Shown here: positions 26,834 through 38,812 of the stretch, piece by piece
Layout of the letters: the number at the start of each line of letters is the position of its first letter
How positions within the stretch are numbered: the first letter of the stretch is position 1
Source of the DNA: Onchocerca volvulus
Taxonomy: Eukaryota > Nematoda > Chromadorea > Rhabditida > Onchocercidae
Direction: 5' to 3'
NCBI GenBank assembly: GCA_000499405.2
Contig: HG738140.1
Location: forward strand, 722,191-786,190
DNA length: 64,000 nucleotides
The notes under the pieces: generated by a model
What the model was told of the DNA's origin: nothing
Databases searched by the model: none
Seen by the model: the letters and a program-made list of their open reading frames with translations, nothing else
Position numbers and translations under genes: made by a program

Positions 26834-29164
26834 ATGTCGAGTAGCCGGAAAATGTCGTTGTTTAGCAGATGGAAACAACAAACAAATAATGAACAATTGG
26901 AAGGTATCAGTGAAGAAGAAGCTATCGAATATCGTGAAGCATTCAGGTTATTTGATAAGGTAAAGATAAAAAGATCACCATACAATCTGTTTCTTTTATT
27001 TTTTTATTTTTTTTTTGAAAATTTCTTTTTTTGGGAATTAGAAAAGCTCAAAGTTTTATGCAATTCATTCTTTGCAAAAGCTATGATTTATTCAATAAAT
27101 CTTGATATTTCTCATTTAAAATATGGCTTAAAAAATTTTTGTACCTTTGTCATATCAAAATTTCAATCTGATCTAAATTATTTATTATCTTTTTAAATAT
27201 ACAGTTATAGATTTCACCCAAATACTTCATTATGCCAAATTTGAAAATCGAAATTTTGCAAATGAATGTTAAAAATTTTAGATTATTTGTCAATATTTTT
27301 AATTTAACATTAACTGAAAAGAAAATATATGCGGATCATCAGGAAAACGAAATGAAATTTAATTTGCTAAGTTAAGCAGAAAGAGAGTGATGTGGAATTT
27401 AACAAAATTTGATCGAAACGGTAAAAAATTGTTATTGAAATTGTTGCATTTGGATTCAAAATGGTTCCATCTTTTTCTCTCCTTTTCTTTCTAACATTTC
27501 TTATTTCTGGAAGATTCTAAACAGCATGTTGTATAGTTAAATAAACACTTTCTATTCTTACATAAAATTTATTATAGAAACCATTGATAAAAAATAATCA
27601 AAATAAGTTAAATTCGAATCATAAATTACTCAATTGTTTTAATTGATGGTAAAATTAATTTGATTCATTAATTATTTTAATTTAACTAAATGGATGAAAA
27701 AGAAGCAATGAAATTTCAGGATGGTAATGGCTCAATATCATCGAAAGAATTGGGAGTAGCAATGAGGACATTAGGTCAAAATCCAACAGAGCAGGAATTA
27801 TTGGATATGATCAATGAAGTGGATTTTGATGGTAGTGGTAGCATTGAATTTCCTGAATTTTGTCAAATGATGAAACGAATGAATAAGGTATTTTATTTTT
27901 AGCAAAATGATAATTATATATTTCAAAAAAGAAGAAAAAAACTAATATGAGTTAATTATCAGTTAAAACAATTTTTCGCTTAAGAAAAAATATTCCTAAA
28001 TGAATGAAAATAATATATTCAAAATAGGATATCATAATTTAGTTATGGTTGATATCAAGAATAATATATTGAATAGTAAGTAATTATTGTGGATAAATTG
28101 TCATAAATTCATGTATGAGACCAAATTACTAATGTTATCAAACCGTAATATTATAATTAGTTCAGATTTATAAAATTTTTTATTTTGCATATTCACTTTC
28201 TGTAATCACTTAATTTATTTCTTTTTCTTTCTTACACCTTTCATCATTGAATTAATTGCAAAATTATCCTTTCTTTGAGTAATTCCGTGACAAACTCGAT
28301 AATGAAATATGTAAAAAAAAGCGAAGAGAACTAATTAAGCAAAGTTTCGTCTTTTTTTTTTTCCTAAATCCACATTTTTTAATAATTTTAATATACAAAA
28401 ATCATTCTGTTCGAATTGCTCCAGAAAAAGCATGTTATTTCTTATAAATTTCTTTTTAATTGGATCTGTTCAAAATGATTCCGAAATTATTATTATTATT
28501 TTTTTTAAATCTTTATTTCACGAACTTTTTACAAAGATGTTTGCACAGAATCGTCCTTACTTTAATTCTTTAGGTAATACGAGATTAATTTTCGATCGGA
28601 TCAAGACCTTAAAGCTTAAAGTTTCGTTACCTAAACAAGATTTTTAATAGGATAATGACAGCGAAATGATACGAGAAGCGTTTCGGGTATTCGATCGTGA
28701 CGGTAACGGATATATTACAGCGGATGAATTTAGATATTTCATGACACATATGGGAGAACAATTCAGCGATGAAGAAGTAGATGAAATGATTGCTGAAGTT
28801 GATATCGATGGCGATGGGCAGGTTCGATTGCTCCATTTATGAAATTCAAAAGAGAATGGACTAAATTTTCGAAAAAAAAAATATCAAAACTATCAGAGCT
28901 GAGAATTTCTATTAGGATGGCATTTCAACTTTATAAAGAGATGTACAATTAAAATAAATGTATGGAATAGATATTGAAAAGAATAAATCCAAATGACAGG
29001 TTCTGATATTACACATTGTATATGTTAAAAAACTATTGCCTAAATTTAGTTATAATAATAGCTTAATGATAATTTTTCGATTTTCTGTATAATTTTCACT
29101 TAATCTTCCGTATAATTTGCAGATTAATTATGAGGAATTCGTACGAATGATGACAAATGCATGA
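26834..29164 (+). CDS. Calmodulin-like protein, four EF hands, 168 aa (cal-1/cal-2 type)
   Basis: Calcium sensor. Exons 26834-26959, 27720-27887, 28651-28821 and 29123-29164 join at phase 0 throughout into 169 codons with TGA. Four canonical 12-residue loops are visible: [12 protein letters not shown] (41-52; its first two residues close exon 1), [12 protein letters not shown] (77-88), [12 protein letters not shown] and DIDGDGQINYEE. Each has Asp at position 1 and Glu at 12, so all four should bind calcium. The linker reads [17 protein letters not shown], the calmodulin-type central helix. A non-calmodulin N-terminal extension of about 25 residues ([20 protein letters not shown]) precedes EISEEE-like helix A; it is basic and may mediate membrane or partner binding. 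Calmodulin itself is about 149 residues without this extension, so this is a nematode CAL-type paralogue. A second in-frame ATG at codon 7 is an alternative start. Introns are 760, 763 and 301 bases. Confidence 0.93.
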
Positions 29165-29234
29165 TATCGAGGAATTTATCAATTTATTTTATGAATGGTT
29201 AGCATTATTAAATATATTAATCAAATTTACATGA

Positions 29235-32200
29235 GTAAGTGGTTTTTTATCCAGTGCGTAACGTATCGAGAATCTCTCCATAGGATTACTTTCGAGTGTT
29301 CCGATTCCATTTTTTTAATGACGAATTGAGCACTCCATTGAGTGCAGCTAATAATTCTAATCTTGGTATGGTCGTGCTTTTGATAGGAGCGATTCGAGAT
29401 TTAGCAAAAATCAAGGATACTTTTTTTACTTGCTATGCATATATTGCGTATGCGACTGGAGAAGCATCAATAGAGATACGAATTAATGTTGATTCTGCAC
29501 GGTTAATCGCTGCACGTGACAATTCTTTCATGTACGCGGGCTATGTGCATGTTAGATCTTTCAATTTTTCATAATCTGCAGAACTTAGTGGTTGTTCCCA
29601 ACCAATTTGTTTCTTCCAAAAACCTTGAAGGAATAACTTAATTGGCACGACTCAAGGAGTCAGAAATCCTAAGGAATCAAAAAGCTAATAATTGTAGGAT
29701 TAATCGCTTGTTGGTTCTCGATCGTCTTTCTAGGGTTTTGGATTTTTCCGAATGACGTCATTACTGGGGTTCCAGTAAATACTAAAAATCTTTTTAGTCT
29801 GATTTCTTACGATTCGATCCTGTTCCGGAATTCCGGCGTCAAATTTCTTGTCATTAGACAGAAATTCTGTTATATTCATTGCAGTTCTCCAAAGATAGTT
29901 TTAATTTCTTATTTTTGTGAAAGCTTCATTTGTATCCCTGGTTGGTAACATGAAATTATCGACGTAGAGATTCTTACTAATGTCAAGAACGAGCTTTCTT
30001 CCATGATTTTCTAGATGATGATTAAATGTGGCTGACTGCAGGAAAAGCGATGATATCACTCCAAACGGGACTCGTTGAAAACGATAAGTTCTATGTTATC
30101 TTCCGTTGCTTGCCCTTGGATATCCTTTAACTGAAGAATCGATGCAATTTCTTTCTGTTAGGAGTAGCTCCAATTGCAAATAAGCCTTTTCGATATCTGC
30201 CATTAAGACATTTTCCATCATTCGGAATCGAAAATTCCTATTAAATCAGTAAATGCTATGAGTCCACGATATAAAATGTCATTTAAACTTTTCATCCCCT
30301 TTGTGTGAGATGGTACGTCATAGACAATTCAAAGTCTCATTGTGGCTTTGCTTGGCGTTATAATTTCATAGTGAGATAGATGGTGAATAACGTCAACACT
30401 AATCTGGTCCATTTCTGGACTTATTTTTTGAATGATATTGAATTCTAGTTGTTCTCGAACTGTTTCATTGTATTTTAGGAGTAATTGTTTGTTGCTTTGA
30501 AGTCTTTTAACCAAAGTTTTTAGTCGGCCGAAACATTGCTTGAATTTCGTTTCTTTCCACGGCCAAGCAACTTGATATCTACCATTGACTTTCACAATGT
30601 TTTTTCTAAACTTTTCTCACACATGTTCGTTATCGTGAAGATTTGGATCTTCCATGCCTATAATTTCCAGTATCCAGAGTAGATCTATGCCTGGATTGAT
30701 GGTTTTTGTGAGCGTTCTTGTTTCCGTACTGGATGTTGCAATTCTCTATATCGATATCTCGGATATTGTGTCGTTTTGCATGTTGTTCCATCTTGTATAC
30801 GCGATTAGATCCTTGAGTCGAAAAGTTCTTTATAATCGCTCTCTCGGAATTTTTTATGTAACCGCTTCCGGCTACGATTGGACCGACTACTGCGTTGACT
30901 AGAGAGAACCCTGAGCTCCTTCCGTGAGTTGTATTGAACTGAATGAATTTGAAGAAATAATCAACTCCGGTAATTATATTGGTTTCTACCAATGTCCCAC
31001 CATTTCTTCTAGTGACAGTTAAACGGATATAAACGCCATATCGCATTGGTTCACAGGGATAATTTGTAGCTGACTCGTTTAGATAAGTAACAATCGCAAT
31101 CATCAGAGGGAAAATTTTGTTATCCGTAGTTTTTATCCTAAAGTTTGCTTTGACGACTACTGATGTTTTTGGGTTCTTATTGCAATTTTCATTTTCTCAT
31201 GATCAACTTCATCTAGTTTTAGTCAATTTGCCAGTTTCCTGGAGATACAACTTATTTGGGCAGCACTGTCGAATAAAACTGCGGCTCTTTCCATAATTGA
31301 AGGGATGTCCAGATTAATTGTTTCGACCACTTTACATAGAAGCAAAACATTTCTACTTCCTAGATTTTTTTGGTTTAGTATAGATTGACTGCCTTTATTG
31401 ACGTTTTTTCTCTGCTTGATTTGTCACTTTGCGTGCTTTCCCTGTATTTGATGTGGCATAGCGCCGTATTGTATGAGCCTTTGCAGTGAAAGTTGCCTTC
31501 CTTATTGCGTGAATGAAGACAGTTTATGCAAGTACTGTTTTCTCTCAAGCATTCCATTCGCTGCTTGAATGAGGGATAGATCTGACATTCATTATCCCGA
31601 TGATCCTGTTTGCAAAAGAAACAGGTTTTCTAGTTTTTACGCTCTTTTTCGAGTTATGAATCTCTTTTGCTTTATCTTTCCGTGATATGGTTATGACTAA
31701 CGCCGAAGTTTCATTCCTAGCATATCGCAAGTGTTATCTCGGCTTATACTTGATTAGCCTTTGCTCTTCTCGACATAGAGGAATTGGCTCCTTGTCACTT
31801 CTTCGTTTCTCTGAACCAATTTTCTGAGGAATAATCTTAATTTAGTTACTGATCATGGCCCTTGTTCTTTTTTTGCTGGTAAATTTTATTTAAAATCCAG
31901 ACCGGTAATTTATTTCCGATTATGATCTCGATACTGGATTGTTCTAAATTTTCGCCCATTGCTTCGAGTTGTCAAAGTATTCTTTCGACGATTTCAACTA
32001 TTGTTTTCTATTCTCGATCATTTTTCTTGATAAAATGCAACTCGTTGTAAAGCGATTTCTTGATTATGTGGGATTGTCCGAACTTTTTTTTTCAAGGACT
32101 TTCCTTATCGCGTAATAAAGCCTAATGATTTCCGATGCGTCTCCTCTCAGACATGCCATAAAATAGTTGAGTTTTTGGATATTTGGAATGTTTTGTTAAT

Positions 32201-32740
32201 GCTCTGCTGCATCAAAATTACTCCAGAATACTCTCCATTCTTTTGGGTTACCACTGAATATAGGCAGAGGTAACTGTGACAAATTCACTGTTTGATGATG
32301 CGCCACTTTTGCTGATTCCTTTTGGTGAGTTGCTTTTTCCTTTGTCTTGGTGTTGGCTCAGACGTTGGAGTACTAACTCGCAGTAGTTTTTATACATTTT
32401 TAAAACTGTGGTCGCTTTTTTGTCTTCGTTTATTAAATTTAAAATACCTCTTTCATCGTCGAACATTGAGCGTATTTTTCTTCTTCTTCCGTTTTCTTAT
32501 GATAGTAGGGAGTTACTGGATTACAGTTTCCATTCTGCATCGACAGTTTCGATCGTGCCAATTTCGAGACGCATAATTCTTTCTTCAATTATTCTTTTCC
32601 TAGCCTCCTACTGCTGTTGAGTTTCTTCTATGGTCATCATTTGGTTCAGCGGTGTTGGATCCATTTGTTTGACTTCTTCAAGAAGTCTTTCGATCTTCTC
32701 TTTCGTCGATTGTACATCTTTGATTATTAGGGCGACATCT
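29235..32740 (-). pseudogene. Degenerate BEL/Pao gag-pol
   Basis: Gag: a charged coiled-coil-like N terminus at about 32,793-32,610 (KEKIERLLEEVKQMD) and a second gag block at 32,466-32,248. A zinc-knuckle-like Cys/His cluster lies at about 31,560-31,440, an aspartic protease segment reading LFDSAAQI at about 31,270, and the Pao-specific domain after it (GVDYFFKF, VVGPIVAGSGY) at about 31,000-30,840. The pre-RT conserved block (GRYQVAWPWKE) starts near 30,585. RT motifs include MADIEKAYLQLEL near 30,200 and LYVDNF near 29,965, and an RNase H-type block (FAKSRIAPIKSTTIPRLELL) lies at about 29,415-29,350. Internal stops and frameshifts separate these blocks, so it cannot make a full polyprotein. 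Frames on the plus strand in this interval are shadows. Confidence 0.85.
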
Positions 32741-32743
32741 CCT

Positions 32744-32757
32744 GCTTCGTGGCACCA
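32744..32757 (-). other. Primer-binding-site-like motif
   Basis: On the minus strand TGGTGCCACGAAGC starts about ten bases after the proposed LTR end. It begins with TGG as expected for complementarity to a tRNA CCA tail. I did not match it to a specific tRNA. Confidence 0.45.
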
Positions 32758-32766
32758 AAAAATTTT

Positions 32767-33249
32767 TGTCGGGATTTTGTGGCGATTTCTCAAACTTGAC
32801 TAATTAAACGACGAATGTAGAAAGAGGTGAAATAAATGCTCTATTTTAGTACTGAACAGAATAAATGATGTTACAACACGATCACTGTAAAAAAATGAGA
32901 AAGAAAAAAAAAAGGAGTTTGAGAGGGAGATACTGGTGTAAAGTACAAAATTCGGTAGCTATTCAATTCAAAGCGAAGAAATGTAACCATAATAATGTGA
33001 TGAGAATGGTGGATATTTATATAGTTAGCGGAAGTACGATCACCGGCGCTAGACAGTTTACATTAGAATACAAAAAAATGAGCGAGTTTGTCGACACCAG
33101 ATAATTTACATAGATATACACAAGCTTGCTGGAGTCATATAAGTTACATGAAGATGGATAAACTTTGTCGGCGCCAGATAATTTACACAAAAAATGCCCA
33201 AGTCCTTTTTGGCATCAGATAGTTTACATAAGAATTCACGAGATTGACA
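32767..33249 (-). repeat. Putative 5' LTR of the BEL/Pao element
   Basis: The proposed 483-base LTR begins TGTCAATC at 33,249 and ends CCCGACA at 32,767, giving TGTC/GACA terminal inversions. It directly precedes the primer-binding-site-like motif and gag. Its first 210 bases hold five copies of an 18-base word spaced about 40 bases apart (see findings). The boundaries are inferred because the partner LTR is missing. Confidence 0.5.
33045..33228 (-). repeat. Five-copy ~40-bp repeat array in the LTR U3 region
   Basis: On the plus strand five related 18-mers end in TTTACA or TTACA: 33,045-33,062, 33,093-33,110, 33,131-33,148, 33,170-33,187 and 33,211-33,228. The consensus is GGCGCCAGATAATTTACA. 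Spacing is 48, 38, 39 and 41 bases. Spacer sequences differ but share AAG/TTTG-like pieces. Confidence 0.75.
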
Positions 33250-34817
33250 ACATATGAAAATTATTTTTTTGCAAATTAATTTCGGATTTCCGACAATAAT
33301 TGCCATTTGACGATTTCTTGGTCATTTTTTTTATTTCTAATCTTTAACTTCCCTTTCGGTATCACTAATCTCTCATTAAAGATTATTCAATAACAATTGA
33401 TTATTTATTAATAATTTTTAAAATCATAATTCATATTTCAGATAAGATGCTTCAAAAATGTTGCTAAGTTGGACGAATGAAACAAGGCAAAGCAAATTAA
33501 CGCTGTAATTTCATCATTACATTATTTTGTTATATGTCATGTATCAGCATAAAAATAATTATTAAAAATTAAATTCGAAATTTTTGTCGAAATTTCTAAT
33601 AAAAAAAAAGATCAGTTATGTTACACAATTTGAATGATATTATTGTGTCCAATCATTGTAATTATTGTTGTTCTCGAATATTAATGCAACAAAAACTGGA
33701 AATGATTGACAATAATAATTTTTTTGCATCTCATAATATTTTTTTTTAATGCAAAAGAAAAAAAAACGACAGAAAGGAAATTTTTTTTTGCTGCTGAATT
33801 CATTCTTATAAATTTAATTTGAACAAATCTGCTTGCAGCATATTTTCTTGAATTTCTCATAAAATTAAGCATTAAATTTTGTAAAACAAATGAAAGTCTT
33901 CAATTCATTACACAAATTATTCGGTGTTATGGATCATCTTTTTCATTTTATGATATCGGTGCTGAATATAAACATAATTAAACGATGATCTCGCTCGATG
34001 CTTATATCAGTATCGCTTTGTCATATGCTTTGCCATTTTATTCATTTATCAAATATCACTGATCAATCATTTTTAATCACTTAATGACATATGTTTGCAT
34101 TAAAAATGATATCAAATCAGTATTATATACATTTTTGGAATTTTTCTATTTTTTCTTTTTTTTTTACGAAAATATTTAAAAAAGAAGAAAGACAAATAAT
34201 TTGAGTGTCTTTACCTATAAATAAGCAAAATTTTCATTTATAAAAATTATTTAATTACATTGTTAAACTATTTCCTTATTTCCTTCAAAAAATTTATCAA
34301 ATATCCTACAGCAATATTTCATTTACAATTTTTTTTTGACAATAAAAAGGATTACTGGTGTAAGGAACTTATCTTCAAGACAATACTAAAAATTTTCAAA
34401 ACACACTGATTTAGTTTTACACTTTGGATATAATGATTCATTATGATGTTTTTTTTTTTGAATGAAGCAAAAAGACTATTTTTGATTTCTGAATTTACAC
34501 TTCCAATTTGCACTTCTAAAGTTTACTTCCTTAAGACATTCATTTCCTCAACAATTATTTTTTCGTATCACAATCAGCAAATATTGCAAATTTTACAAGA
34601 ATCACATATTTGATAATTGACATATTAGTATTTACTTAAAAATTATATTCAATTTCATTTAGAGAATCATATTTGAAATAAAGGAAATTACGGATGAAAA
34701 ATCAGAAAAATTTGGATAATTTTCTGATCAAAATATGATATGAAAAGAGATTAGAATAGGCTAGTCATAGGAATTTCAGCATTCAAATTATCCAAATTAT
34801 TCAAAATGTTAATTACA
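33250..34817. other. Spacer between BEL/Pao remnant and galectin 3' end
   Basis: AT-rich, no supportable exon. The upper few hundred bases are presumably the galectin 3' UTR and flank. Confidence 0.5.
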
Positions 34818-37800
34818 TCACTGTATTTGAATCCCACTGATCTCCAGATCACCTTGGATTTGAACACCCAGTATGTCGCTTGACTGCGCTCGATGCGAAA
34901 ATGTCGCGAATCGTTGACCATTTACAAATATCTGTATTGTATTAATGTAAGATCAATATGATCAAAATTATGTAAAATAAACTTGCACGAAGCAAATATT
35001 TACGAAATTTCAATAGCAAGTACTTCTCAAATTTGATAAAATATTAACATGGAAATTTTTAAAAATAAATTTGAAGTAATTCTAAGTTCCTTTGAATCCT
35101 TGAATCCTTGAATCCCTCAAATAGCTTGGTATCTTTATTAGCAAAGATTTCTTTATTATCATATTTTATTTCTACAAAAAAATATGCAGTGATAATATCA
35201 AAAATGATGATTTCCATGATTACCTGTATTGCAGAATCTTCATTCTGAAACTGTAAATCGAACATTCTATCTTTTTCGAATGGAAGTTTACCTCCTCGTT
35301 CTTCTTTACCCCATACACCACCAATTAATGCATTACGTACGACAACCTGAATAATTATTTTCATCACTTTTCAGTAAAAAATGATAAATTTCAAAGAAAA
35401 AAATACATCTTATAAAAGATCATTTATAAAAAAATATATCAAATGGTTTTTTCAAAAAAAAAAAAATTAGTTTTTTTTCAGTTTTTAATTCATTTTGCTT
35501 TCTATTTTTTTCCATTTTATTCCTTTAACATAAAAATTTGTTGAAATTTAGTTTGATTTAATTAATCAATGGTTTTTGAAGAAACTCACAAGTTATATTA
35601 GTTTATAATATCAAACTTACTGAAGGTTAATAACAATGCTTAAAAGATATCATTTATTCATTTTGCTATCAATTTAATCGAGGAATAAAAGAAGGATTCA
35701 TTATTAACCGAAAATAATTTATAATCCAGTAAGGATTTGTTATCAGTCGAAAATATAGGAAAGTGAGACATCAGTGAAACACATGAATAGTTAGAACTGA
35801 AACTTCAATTTACCTAGAATATCTAATTTTTGAACAGAAACTGTTCAGTACATAAATTTTTCTTACTCGAATCTAAGATATAAATAATAAAAAATATTAA
35901 AAATAAAAGAAAAAAGAAATCAGATTCTTTTCATACTTTTTCGTCAAATCGTGGATTGAAATGCAGAGCAATATCACCGTTTTGTTTTAATAAATTGATG
36001 TTGAATCGCTTGCTACGCTTATCCGGCATTCCGGTAATGTGTAATGATTTACCAGGTAATAAACCACCATCTACTATACCTGATTCATAAGGAACCGGCT
36101 AAAATAATAAAATTTTAGTTGATAAAAATCTGGAATAATGATAAATTTTTAAAAATTATGTAAATATTTGAATATTTTGATGACTGATTTGAATCATCAC
36201 ATATTAGATCAATTAGTGAAAATTTTCATCTAATCCTTTATTAAAATGAGAAAAAAAAGCCATATTTATTTTTTAATTTTTTCTCATAGCTAAAAAGCTT
36301 CCCATTTTTTGTAGATCTTAATTAAGTCATTAATTAAAGAAATATATTACTAATATTTGATTTAATTTTAAAGAAAAACGACAACGAACGTAATATTTGC
36401 CACCCCACTGTACATGATCAATAACGGCATCACCATCGATTGATACATAAGTAACCCATTGTAAGGGTACTCGATAATCGTACAATTTCACTTCTTTCTA
36501 AATAATAATTTCCAAAAATAAATTCATAAATTCTCATCATCGTATAATATTACTGTAATAGTGATGCTGTAGAATGAGAAATTTCAGGTACAATATGTCT
36601 AAATCTGTTGATTATCATTTTTTTCTTTTGAATATTTTGTATTCAATAAATGAATCATTCAATAATATAATACCTTTTTCTCCATTAATTATAAAAAATA
36701 TATACAATATATGTGAACAATGATAAATGCATAAATTAGACTCATTTAAATGTATCGTACCTTAAGTTTCCCATTCTACAGTGTTACTATTACATTTCTA
36801 TTATTTCGTTTTTCTTTAGTCTATACGGAATGGTATTTTTTAAATCATATATCTTAGTATTCTTTAAAATCACTATTCTACATTTCTAAAATCATAAATA
36901 ATAATTATTTCTTACTAACTATTTCATTCGTTTAAAAAATATAACTTAAACAAATTTTTTTGGAAAAAAAAAAGAAAAACTGTTCAAACTTCACTTAATC
37001 AAATTTTATTTTTAATAGGAAATTTATGGAAGAAAATTCTTTGATCATTTCCAGAAATATATTATTAATCATTGTTATCATTGTTAATAATGATTGCTAT
37101 TATTATAATTACAAATTACTATTATTGTTATTAACACAATAAATCACGAATTCGTTATCATGGATTGAAATTATCATCATTATCTTGTTTGATCAATAAT
37201 CCAAAAAAGGATAATGTAAACTTACGCCATCGCAATAAATCACAAATTTGCTACCATGTGCTCGAATTCGTAAATCGAAAGCTTTTCCTCTTTTAAATGG
37301 TACCTTTTGTTTCTCCTTTTTACCCCAATTATTGTCCGAAAATGTATTGAATGATATCTGAAAATTAATTCATTTTATTTGATTCATTATGCTCATCATA
37401 TCAATCATATCAATGCATTCATTTTATCAATCATTCCGTTCCCTTCTCACTAATATTTAATTGCATGAAAAAAAAAAAAAAAAAAAAGATAAAATGATCA
37501 GTTTGTTAAGATTTTGAATTTTTTCGGCAAATTTTTATTTTCTTTAAATGAAATGAAACTGAATGAGAAAAAATTTTGCGAAATTCATAATATTATTCAT
37601 AATATTCCATGAAAGAAAGTAAACAAATTTAAACTTCATAATTAGCAATTAATTAATAAACAGGTAGCATAAAATAATTCCAAAATACCAAACCTTTCCC
37701 TTTCTAAAACATATGCTAATATATAATGGAATATCTCCTCCACTATAATCTGGACTATCACGATGTAAGCCAACATCAAGTCTATAATAATTGAACTAAT

Positions 37801-38812
37801 ATTATAACATATAATTTTTCATGTTTGTTGAATATTTGTGAATAATTTGAATTGAAATCTTTTAAATTATAATTTGATCAAATATAGTAAAAATAAACTT
37901 TTTCGCATCTTTCAATGTTTTCCCTTTTACAATTAATGTTTGACCAGGTGCAATACGTTCGGTTAATTTGCTTCGATATGGAAGTTTCTGAAAAAAAAGT
38001 AAATAATTAAAATAAATAAAGAAGAACTACAGAATATATTCTTTGAAAAAAGCAAATTATTATTGTCAAAATTATGTTAGGAAAAGTTAATCGCACATTT
38101 TCATTCCATTCTTGGAAATATGAAAAAGAATAATAGTAATAATATATTTATGGATTAAAAATTACAGCTTTTCTCCATAATAATTATCCTTGAATTTTTT
38201 TGTAGAAACTTTCAAAACTGTTTTTCCAAAAAAAAAAAAAAAAAAATTGAATATGCATTGTAAAATCACAGTACTCTTTCTCAATCCAGAAATATATAAA
38301 TACTATTTTTATCTAATTATATATCAATTTCAATCCTATTTAACATCATTTAGTTGGATATATATGCATATGCCACCTCAATTTAATTTCAAATCATAGT
38401 TATCATTTTTAATTTCAATTTTAAATTCTGGTTTTCATCAAATGATTTCAAATTTCAATACATCCAATTACATATCAATTTTTAATTTCATTTACTTTCT
38501 TTCTGAATCTAAAGAAGGTGAGATATTAACTCTCAATTTTTATTCCAATTTTTTATGAAATATTTTCAAAATTCCTAGCTATAAATTCAATTATACAACA
38601 AATTAACAAATTAACGAGACATGAAAAAGAATGATGGCAAAGCATTTTTTGCTCCAGTATTAATTAATCGTTTTGTTTCTCCGAAAAGTAATGAAAATAT
38701 TTAAAAGGAATATTTGATTGGTATATATGATTTTTTAAAAAAAATTCCAGTTAAAAAAAATCAAACGAATGAAAAGCATTACAAACTTCTTTTCACCATC
38801 CTGTTCTTCCAT
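34818..38812 (-). CDS. Tandem-repeat galectin (LEC-1-like), 8 exons, 281 aa
   Basis: Beta-galactoside-binding lectin with two carbohydrate-recognition domains, usually cytosolic or secreted without a signal peptide; none is seen here. Exons in order: 38812-38783, 37987-37899, 37781-37694, 37357-37226, 36497-36390, 36098-35937, 35346-35224, 34931-34818. All junctions are in frame, giving 282 codons. The 30-base first exon encodes MEEQDGEKKF and was chosen because it ends at a GTAATG donor in phase 0 and matches the length of the usual nematode galectin N terminus. Domain 1 is about residues 11-145 and domain 2 about 150-281. Domain 2 keeps every sugar-binding residue: H195, N197 and R199 in HFNPRF, N208, W215, E218 and R220. 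Domain 1 keeps W80 but has Cys64 where Arg is expected (SICF), Lys83 for Glu and Lys85 for Arg. The linker WGGKYYPVPYESG and the ending GIQIQ are hallmarks of nematode LEC-1-type proteins. Confidence 0.92.

Larger units (their letters stand above)
29235..33249 (-). mobile_element. BEL/Pao LTR retrotransposon remnant, 3'-truncated
   Basis: In minus-strand order: a putative 5' LTR (33249-32767), a primer-binding-site-like motif, gag with a Cys/His cluster, protease, reverse transcriptase and the start of an RNase H-type region, after which homology stops near 29,235. No integrase and no second LTR is visible, so the right part is deleted. Reading frames are broken repeatedly. Local GC is clearly higher than in the host DNA. 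The element lies between the calmodulin-like gene and the galectin gene, and its truncated end is about 70 bases beyond the calmodulin-like stop codon. Confidence 0.88.

Noticed and set aside
29296..32576. Plus-strand frames inside the BEL/Pao interval
   Set aside because: The minus strand carries the recognisable gag-pol motifs, so plus-strand frames there are shadows.
32865..33104. Plus-strand frame of 79 codons
   Set aside because: It lies within the putative LTR and its end is made of the repeat array.
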